From contig NC_084813.1 in assembly GCF_963583255.1 (NCBI RefSeq), forward strand, positions 15,203,799-15,267,798: a stretch of 64,000 nt of DNA, in the 5' to 3' direction. The stretch comes from Pyrus communis. Lineage: Eukaryota > Streptophyta > Magnoliopsida > Rosales > Rosaceae. The position numbers were made by a program, and so were the translations under genes. Positions 56,670 through 64,000 of this stretch are shown piece after piece (positions within the stretch are counted from its first letter, which is position 1; each line of letters starts with the position of its first letter). The notes beneath the pieces are model-generated. The model did no database searches. It had not been told where the DNA came from and saw only the letters and a list, made by a program, of their open reading frames with translations.

Positions 56670-58520
56670 ACCACCAATACAACTTTAAGAGAATGAGTCA
56701 TCACCATTGTGATACAATGTTATAGGTAAGTTTATCTCCGCAAAACATAGAATTACTAAACTTGCTAACCAATATTAGACTCAAAAACTTTAAGATCTCG
56801 TTTGGTGGGCTGGATGGAACATATTGTGATCAATTAAAATAGAGTCCAATTCGTTGTTTGTTGTGTCAAAATATGAGATGAACAGAACTGGACAAGATGA
56901 GTTATAACTTCAAAATAAAGTGAGTTATCTAACTGATCCTTATAAATAAATTACAAATACTGTCTTACAAGTCCCAATCGCCAACCTTTTGCTGCAACTG
57001 CAAGAGTGACCAGAAAAGCAATCACATTTGAAATAGTTAGGTCATTTAAGACAAACTGGTGCAGCTTTTATCATCAAAAGATATCAAACCTTTGGTCTCC
57101 TTGCGCACATAAAGAAATCAAATTATTATTGTGCCAAAATCTCTCTTTGCCATTTGTTAGTGGTAAAAGTATATATCCTGTTCTTTCTTCTCGTGCATGG
57201 CTGCATGCATGTATATAGGTTACAGGTTGGTCCCAGAGGTTCCAAGTTCCAAAAATGGCAGGAGGAAGATATTGTGGTGTTCTTAGATTCTGGAGGTAAT
57301 AAGCCAACAAGCCAAATAACAAAGAAACAGCACGGAGACAACACTGCTTTCCACACTTCGCCTTTGCAGGCTTCAGATGTTTTCCGAGTCCACTCTAACC
57401 TTCTGCTCTCATGTGATCTTTATTTAAAGTATACTCAAAAAAGGGTGAAAATTGTAATTGGGACTCCGGTGCAAAAAGTATATATATAAGACCTCAAAGT
57501 AAATATATGGTTTCAATAACTCGAGCTACAAGTTCTTTCTTTACTGACATTGGGCGAATGAAATTGTTTATGGGGCCCATAAAAAATAGGGAATCAAATC
57601 CCTGATTTACCTGGAATCAAATTACCAACCAATAGGTGGTATTTGGATTCCGGAAGAAAGCCTCAAGCCGGAATCAGTTTTTTCTACCCAATATACCCTT
57701 ATCTCCTCTCCTTCTAGCCTTTTCAACAATGTCGTCTTCGTAGCAAAGCACCCAGTGCCTTCAGGTTTCAAATCAAAAGCCAGTGAAGAAGCAGACATAA
57801 GAGAGACAGACAGAGGATCAATGTGGAGCAAATTGGTCCTCTGTCTCTGTCTCTCTCTTAGGTGTTATTATTTTGCAGGTGCAGATTTGTCAATCAAAGG
57901 AAGGCGTTGCATCCACAACCAATATGATAAATAAATATTTGGAATTAGTTAGTTATTTGAAGAAGAGAAAGAATAATTGGAGGAGAAGAAGGAGAATCAT
58001 AAGGGAAGAAGAATGAGGGAAGAAAGATGGGGATTTTTAGAGGGCGAGGAGAGGAGGGGGAGGGCCTTCGTTAATTTCGTTGTTTAATTGAAGGCGTTCA
58101 TAGAATTGATATATGGTGGGGGATTTTTATATGGTAAATAGATGTTTTTTAAGGATACATAATTGTATTAGTGTCATATATACAAAATAATTGTATTATT
58201 AAAGGCTTTTTATATGGTAATTAAAGGCTTTTTTATGATAAATAATTGTATTAGTTTTATATATACAAAATAATTGTATTATTAATTACTTAAATAAAAG
58301 TTAAATATGTTTTGTACAAGGGTATTTTAGTAATCAAACTATTTTTGATTCCGATTCATATGAACTGGTAAACAACTAATATAGAATATGCATCATTTGT
58401 ACTTCGATTCTAAACAGTTTTAGTAAACAACTTCAACAGAAATCTAATTCTGATTCCACCTCATTCTGATTCCTTCTCAATTCAATTCCTCTCAATCTGA
58501 TTCCGAATTAGTAAACGAGC
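56670..58520. other. Intergenic DNA with repeat fragments
   Basis: 57154-57489 (+) is open for 111 codons, with a splice-acceptor-like TATATAG before and a GAG/GTAATAAG donor-like site inside, but I recognise no domain. At 58155-58290 a block ATATATACAAAATAATTGTATTATTAA occurs twice. 57600-58510 looks like a decayed transposon (AATCTGATTCCG-rich right end). Nothing is firm. Confidence 0.35.
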
Positions 58521-58599
58521 CATAAATGTCAAGTCGTTAATAAGAAGAAGAAAATGTGTTTCAGTTTGGCCTTAATTTGTTTTTGGGGTCGTTACCGTC

Positions 58600-58880
58600 A
58601 TTTGATAACTACTTGTAGACACATGTAAGGTTACTCCTTCTACTAATATGGAATTCACTCATGTGTGGGGAATTTTCTAGCCTAACACGTGGACCATACT
58701 AGCGGGGTGGTGTGGAAAGTGTGTGGCCATTGGGCTTCACATGTGGTACAACTGACTCTAATACAATGAAGAAAGTTGTGGTTTCACCGTAAAATCAATT
58801 GACAATATAAGGAGTAGCCAAATTACTTATAAGCACATGCAAGGTTGCTACTTTCACCAACAGTCTTGACTTGGACCAAA
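58600..58880. repeat. Dispersed repeat, sister of 63150-63400
   Basis: Shares GGGCTTCACATGTGGTACAA, GCCTAACACGTGGA, CTCATGTGTGG.GAATTTTC and ACTTATAAGC..TGCAAG blocks with 63150-63400, though block order differs. Probably pieces of one LTR-type family. The region to 59510 has no gene. Confidence 0.5.
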
Positions 58881-59514
58881 AAACACAAATTCTTTATACA
58901 AGCGATATTGGAAAGTAAAAAAATTAGACTCAATACTTCATTTATAAAGATAAATGCTCTTAACCAAATATTGGATTAATGAAATGTCATTTACAGGTTA
59001 TCCTTCAATACTTGATTAAGACATTGTTCATTGGTAGTGATTAGGGGTGCAAGTTTGAATTTTCAATTCCGCCGTAAAATTTCTAATCCGAATTAAAAAT
59101 AGTGTTTCCATCCGATCTAAACTTTTTGGAATGGAAAATGGAAACCCAATTAGTGATCCAATTGTACCGAAAATAACCCCAAGTAGTGATTGTTACACTC
59201 ACGCCTATATGCATTTCACATCCATCAATCCTCCTTTATTTATTCAATCCTCACACAAAGTACAGGAGGAAGAGCAGGAATACGAAAATCACTTCCCTTG
59301 TTCGTAAGTTAATTGTAGATTCTAATTCAGATTCGATTTCCCCTTCTAAAGTAAAAAAAAATGACCTAGTGTTGCAGCCACTACTACTCTTTTTTGGACT
59401 TACAATGGAGCCTCATTCTTAAAATATGTAGTTCTGATTTATCTGTGAGACTAAGTAGTAGTACAAATTAAGAATATATATTTTTTGCATTTTTTTCTTT
59501 GATGACCTCGATTG

Positions 59515-62500
59515 TTACTTAATGTTACTGCAAGGGAAGCAGCCACAAGAAATGTGGCCAGAAAAATGTGGGTTGTGCCTATTTGTGATCATTTTGTGTG
59601 GATTGTTGGTGGCCTTGTGGATTTGTTCAGAGTGCTGCTGCCTCGCTGTTGCTCTCCACTCCTCAGCTTTTGTATGCACTACTGCCATCCTCTTCATCAG
59701 CTTCTCCTCCAGGTTTGAACTCATCTTCTGTATTTTCACCTATAATCCAATACAAAAAATGCATCAGCCAGTTAACTACAATGAAGTTCAAGTGAAAAGG
59801 GAGAAATTTGCAGACGTGAGTTTGACTACAATGTGTAGAGTTGATGAGCTCCCACTATGCAGGCGAGTTAAAAGCAGAATATTAATTGTATAAAAAAGAG
59901 AAAATGTGAAATGTTAGGATGACCGCTACGCTGTCATGTGTTGTTACTAAATTGAACATGATTCGTAGGTCAAGGACACAAAGAGTATGGTATTAACAAA
60001 TAAAAATCCAAGTTATAACAATAATGAATTGATGATGCTACAAAATAGTGTGACTGTAATACTGAATACTGAATAGTGCCATCTTCACTAATCTATAACG
60101 AATATAGGAAAGAACAAAAAACCAAGCTTCCAACCCAATTAAAGTAAATACTCTCCAATTCCCTATGGATTTGTAAATGCTGCTACTTCCACATGGGAAT
60201 GCTACTTGCCAGTATTAAAATGTGGGGGTGATGACTTCTAGCTTTCTTCTTTGCTTTAAAGGTTTGGCATGCATAGAAACTACATATTATATAAAGCAAA
60301 ACGCACTTCAATGGAAGTGGACCAGAGTCCAGTGTAAAATACAAAAGAAGAGTAGCATCCAAGAGCGACGGGTGGCTCGAGAAGTAGGATGCCAACAAAA
60401 CAATAACCTTAATCCAACCAGAACCAATATAGTAATGCACTTCCTACCATTGCAGTTTGACAATGCAACCACTTAGTAATATGTTTGATAACCAAATAGC
60501 AAAAGTGCACTATAACTTGAAATGCCAGCTCGTGGATCCATCATATGGAATCTACAATAGTTGGAAAATTATTATAGTAAATACAGACAAATAGAAAATA
60601 TTATAAGTTTTTAATCAAAAATAGAATTAGAGGATCACTAAATCGAGAAGGGAAATGATTTTAGCATACTTTATTTGTGGTCTTTGTATTGAGTAAATTA
60701 AGGAAGAATTAAGGGATAAAATTAAACCGGGTGTATTAGCAGAAAATAAGTGTGTGAAAATCATTTACCATCCAAGAATAAACCGTATTTAAACCAGGGT
60801 TTGTGTGCCCCTTTATTGATGTGACGTCAGTGTTATTCGGTTTTTTTTTTATTCCTTATTAAACGTTTATAACCAGCTCAACTTTTGTATATTTTCCAAT
60901 TATTTCCCTATTCTAATAGAAAATCATACAGAAAAACAGCAAAGGGAGGCAACATCAGTATTCAAGTTCACATCTCATGTTTGTAATGCTTGCATTTGAA
61001 TTGCCGTGCAAAAGCAACAAATGGTTAAAGAACAAAAACCTGCTAGAGTAAGATTCCACCAAGGATATAATAACAGAATGACAAAAGTACCTCAAGCTTT
61101 CTTGACTGAGCTTCCGCTTTTGCACTTTGGAGGTTGACCCAAGCTTGGATTTTTGCTTCTTCTCTCTGATACCTGTACATTAAAAACACATTTATTTTTT
61201 TATTACAAACGATATTCCTATTCTAAGTTTGAGTAAAAGACGGGAAGAGGGTTTAAACCCTAGATGGAGTGCATCGAAAATGAAGGCCTTACCCACCACC
61301 TGCAAAACTACTCTTAAAACTCAAAAGAAATGTGGTTTAACATCCAGTTATTACCTAAGGCAGCATTTGTTATTTTCTTCCCCTTCCCATGCAGCAGCTC
61401 TAATTTCAGAAATTCTTTCTCCCCGCGGATTGCTTGCTTCAAAATGTCTCAAGCTTTTCGATATTTCCACTTCCTCTTCTTCCCTTGAGCTCCAGTTCGA
61501 TTGAACTGAATCGTACTGTGTCCCGAGGCACTCCTGCAGCTGGGCAATGTCAATGGTGTTGTTGGTGCTGCTAGAGTGCCCCAATGCCAATGGCCCTGAC
61601 CTATTTGCAGGTGTGTTGTGGCGCGCGGGAGATGAGCACTTGAACAGCGTAGGGCACCTCGAAGTTGTGGAGCTTCCAAGAGGAGTCATCTCTGTGCCGG
61701 CATCTCGATGGTGTACATGATGAGCCTCTTCTGTGCCGCTGCCTGCATCTTTTATGGCATCACAGGCCGAGTTTTTGAATAGAAAACCTTCTTTAGTTGG
61801 CTCTAAGTACCTGGAATTGGGTAAAATTGGTTCTATGTCGTTGACAAACTTATCTGCACAAACAAAACAAAACCCAAATTTCAGTTTTGTAATACAAATT
61901 AACTCAGTTCATAGAAATTTGGTTACGATCAAATTAAGCAATTTCAATGTAACAGTAACTATTTCAGCTAGAAGATTTAAAGACTCCAATTCTCTTTGCA
62001 TAAGCAGATGCTTAGTAAACTTTGAACAATTCTTGTGTGTTTTCCAGAAAATGAAAGATAGAAGGTAAAAACTAGATTCTACGCCGCCACCCACCCCCCC
62101 CCCCCGGCGGGGCCGGGGCGGGAAGATGAAGGTGGATCAACAAGGGGGGCATGTGATGCAAACACCAACAGGTGAGAAGCTTCCACAAAAGTTGAAGTAA
62201 AATATTTAACCTTTTAGAAGCACATCAGCTGAGGTTGAGACCCCATTGAAAGCTCTGGCAGATTGATAATTGTTCAGAGAAACACATCTTTGGAAGCTTG
62301 AGACCACCTTTGAGACCTTATCCTCTGTGACCCTTGATTTTTCAGCAAAAACCTCACATTGTTTTGGGTTAAAAATATTTGTGGAATCTGATTGTGGCTT
62401 GATGGTGTGAGCAGGAGATTCTTGGCAGGAAGTGCTTATGAGCCACTTCTCAGCATCATCCCACTTTGAAGGAAAGCTCTTTCTCGAAAAGTTCCCAACT

Positions 62501-62927
62501 GAGAAGCAGAAAACTGGCCTTCCAGGAGTGGGAGGAGCTTCTACTGCTCTCCTCTGTGTCACAGAGCTCACTCCTCCCTCCCTCCGCTGTGCTGACGTGA
62601 CATTTCTTGGGACCGGGAGTGACTTGACAAAATCAGAGGTTTCCTTGAGGTTGAGCTTGCAGAGAGGATCTGGAAATGTGTCAGCAAATGGATTGTTACT
62701 GGTTTTTCCATAGAAGCTTGGGTTGCTCTCCAATGGCGGTTCCTGAATCACAAACACCAAAAACAACAGGAAACAAAAAAGGAAAACAAGGAAGAGTAAT
62801 TAAAACTCATATGGGCAAATGTAAAAACAAAATAAAGGTAAAAGGAAAAAACCAAATGTGAGATATTTACCCCACTGGATGAGATAAAAGATGGAGGTTG
62901 AAAGCATCTGGGGTTTGTGAGATCCAT
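59515..62927 (-). CDS. Remorin family protein
   Basis: Five exons on the minus strand: 62871-62927, 62211-62742, 61355-61853, 61091-61172 and 59515-59739, all GT-AG, giving 464 aa. The N-terminal two thirds is variable and probably disordered, with RDAGTEMTPLGSSTTSRC near the middle, a conserved motif of the long-N-terminus remorins. The Remorin_C domain runs from about 343 to 455 (ISEIRAAAWEGEENNKCCLR, then YQREEAKIQAWVNLQSAKAE, then EEKLMKRMAVVH) and forms a coiled coil. The C-terminus has Cys455, Cys457 and Cys460 (SCGCFPCSNIK), the usual S-acylation anchor. Remorins scaffold plasma-membrane nanodomains, often near plasmodesmata or immune receptors; the role of this one is unknown. The start is fixed by the short first exon MDLTNPRCFQPPSF. 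It appears intact. Confidence 0.93.
61195..61260. mobile_element. SINE tail fragment in remorin intron 3
   Basis: TTTTTTTATTACAAACGATATTCCTATTCTAAG followed by AAACCCTAG, matching part of the SINE family tail. It fills much of the 182-bp intron 61173-61354. Confidence 0.4.
62087..62122. repeat. C-run and G-rich block in remorin intron 2
   Basis: A run of about a dozen C is followed at once by GGCGGGGCCGGGGCGGGAAG, in an otherwise AT-rich intron. It could form a G-quadruplex or i-motif, or be a sequencing or assembly artefact. Confidence 0.7.
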
Positions 62928-62934
62928 GGAGAGA

Positions 62935-62975
62935 GAGAGAGAGGCTTTGTGGATGTGGATGTGGATGTGGATGGG
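62935..62975. repeat. (GA)n and (GGATGT)n tracts before the remorin start
   Basis: Just upstream of the remorin ATG (plus-strand right side) are a short GA run and about four GGATGT units. On the coding strand these give a CT-rich leader, common in plant 5' UTRs. Confidence 0.7.
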
Positions 62976-63149
62976 ATGCTTCTCTTTATGGAGTCAATAC
63001 TTTTTGGTATCTTGAACAAGAGCTGTGTCTATCTCCTCCACCATTTGGGTAAATTATAAAACACTTTTTCATAAGAAAATGACTCAGTGAACAGAAAATT
63101 TGAAGCAGAGTAGAAAAGCATTGACTGCTCCCAAGTTGCAAAAAAATTT

Positions 63150-63400
63150 TGGGACTGTGAATGAAGTTGAGGTTTTATCATAAAATTAATTGGTAATATA
63201 ATGAGTAGTTTAATCTCTTATAAGCCCTTGCAAGATCATTCTTTCTATCAATGTGTGACTCATTCTCAACACACTCTCTCACGTGTGGTGAATTTTCAAG
63301 CCTAACACGTGGATAGCACAATGGGATAACGTGAAGCACATGTGACCGTTTGGCTTCACACGTAGGACAACCTACTATGATACCTTCTTAACAAACTGGG
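63150..63400. repeat. Dispersed repeat, sister of 58600-58880
   Basis: CTCACGTGTGGTGAATTTTC, GCCTAACACGTGGA and TTGGCTTCACACGTAGGACA blocks match the other copy. It lies upstream of the remorin gene. Confidence 0.5.
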
Positions 63401-63434
63401 GTATCCCAATTAAGATTGAGGGAGGTAATTAAGG

Positions 63435-63620
63435 CAATCTCCAACCGAAGGCTAGCCAGAGGGCTCGTTTTTTACCTCTGGTCCTCCAAGATATTAATAT
63501 TTTAATGAACAGTACATGACCATATTTGTCTCAATCTCCAACCGAAGACCAAAGAACCATAAGGCTCGTTTTAACGTTGTCATAAAAAACCGAAGATCAA
63601 AAGACCATATTTATCTCTAT
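63435..63620. repeat. Short repeated block upstream of remorin
   Basis: CAATCTCCAACCGAAG followed by GGCTCGTTTT occurs at 63437 and 63534, an imperfect direct duplication. The rest to 64000 has a (GA)n run at 63900-63914 and no recognisable gene. Confidence 0.45.
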
Positions 63621-64000
63621 ATCCCTTAAGTTGGATAATGCTCGAACATAACAAGACACGTTCTTTTTCTCTCACTCATACCAGTTAAAAGTACTGTTAC
63701 AAAATTGAGTCACATGGGAGTTGGCAGGAAGCAAAAGCTTTGACGCTCGGCCTTCAAAATTTAGACTTACTGTATAACTACAGTGACAGGGCGTCGCACA
63801 TGAGCAGAGGCAAGACTAGGAACTAGAAAGTGGACGAAAGAGTGTACCTGTACCTCGTAAAAAGAAGAGGGACTGCTTTGAGAGTAGTCCCAAGCGTGTG
63901 AGAGAGAGAGAGAGATTACTTGTTTGTTTTATATTGGGAAGCTTCTTTTGGGGTTGATCGATCCCCTTCTCTAGGTTGTGTCCTTTTACAGCTTTTACAA

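Noticed and set aside
57154..57489. A possible small gene with exon-like edges
   Set aside because: No recognised domain and no convincing upstream or downstream exons; kept only as an unassigned stretch.
59522..59893. A 123-codon plus-strand open frame
   Set aside because: It is antisense to the last remorin exon, which has clear Remorin_C homology and proper splice sites.
62432..62713. A 93-codon plus-strand open frame
   Set aside because: Antisense shadow of remorin exon 2.

Overview
This is a repeat-rich plant nuclear window of low GC content. Two things show this: spliced genes with GT-AG introns, and plant-specific families (type-I pectin methylesterase, remorin, plant alanine aminotransferase). 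The transposon mix is also plant-like: Cassandra-like 5S-bearing LTR, Ty1/copia, solo LTRs, RTE LINEs, SINEs, hAT and MULE MITEs, and Helitron-like units. A rosid, probably Rosaceae such as apple or pear, is my best inference from the repeat families. I could not test that by search.

Four host loci are legible. (1) 4959-10147 (+) is a complete PME3-like pectin methylesterase with three exons and all active-site residues. (2) 34657-38330 (+) is a PME1-like pectin methylesterase with two exons. It is intact except for an in-frame TAG that replaces the active-site glutamine codon. (3) 40924-51027 (+) is a 15-exon alanine aminotransferase broken three ways: TAA in the mitochondrial presequence, a 5-kb copia element inside exon 9, and TAA in exon 14. 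(4) 59515-62927 (-) is a complete five-exon remorin. The two PME genes are divergent tandem paralogues. As I recall, a PME2/PME1 pair close to a remorin gene also exists on Arabidopsis chromosome 1.

The intergenic DNA is a stack of insertions, many with readable target-site duplications (TSDs). 1-185 is the end of a Cassandra-like LTR containing a 5S-like segment. 2368-3376 is a hAT-like element (8-bp TSD). 11473-17616 is a degenerate copia element whose 5' LTR holds a solo LTR (11667-13436). 21146-22590 is another solo LTR. 23134-31245 is an old copia element that holds a second solo LTR of the 11667 family and an antisense coiled-coil ORF. 32385-33080 and 39215-40420 are RTE LINE pieces. 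43919-48963 is a young copia element with an intact 1466-codon polyprotein. 51316-55336 is two Helitron-like units head to tail, one split by a 2.25-kb solo LTR (51796-54048).

PME3 and PME1 would act in the cell wall, removing methyl esters from homogalacturonan after cleavage of an inhibitory pro-region. The remorin is a membrane-nanodomain scaffold. Alanine aminotransferase interconverts alanine and 2-oxoglutarate with pyruvate and glutamate. The last locus and the PME1-like locus look non-functional in this haplotype. I saw no operon, CRISPR array or clearly new multi-gene system. The most unusual signals are the fresh gene disruptions, the Pack-MULE-like element in the PME3 intron, the tandem Helitron-like block and the antisense ORF in the old copia element.
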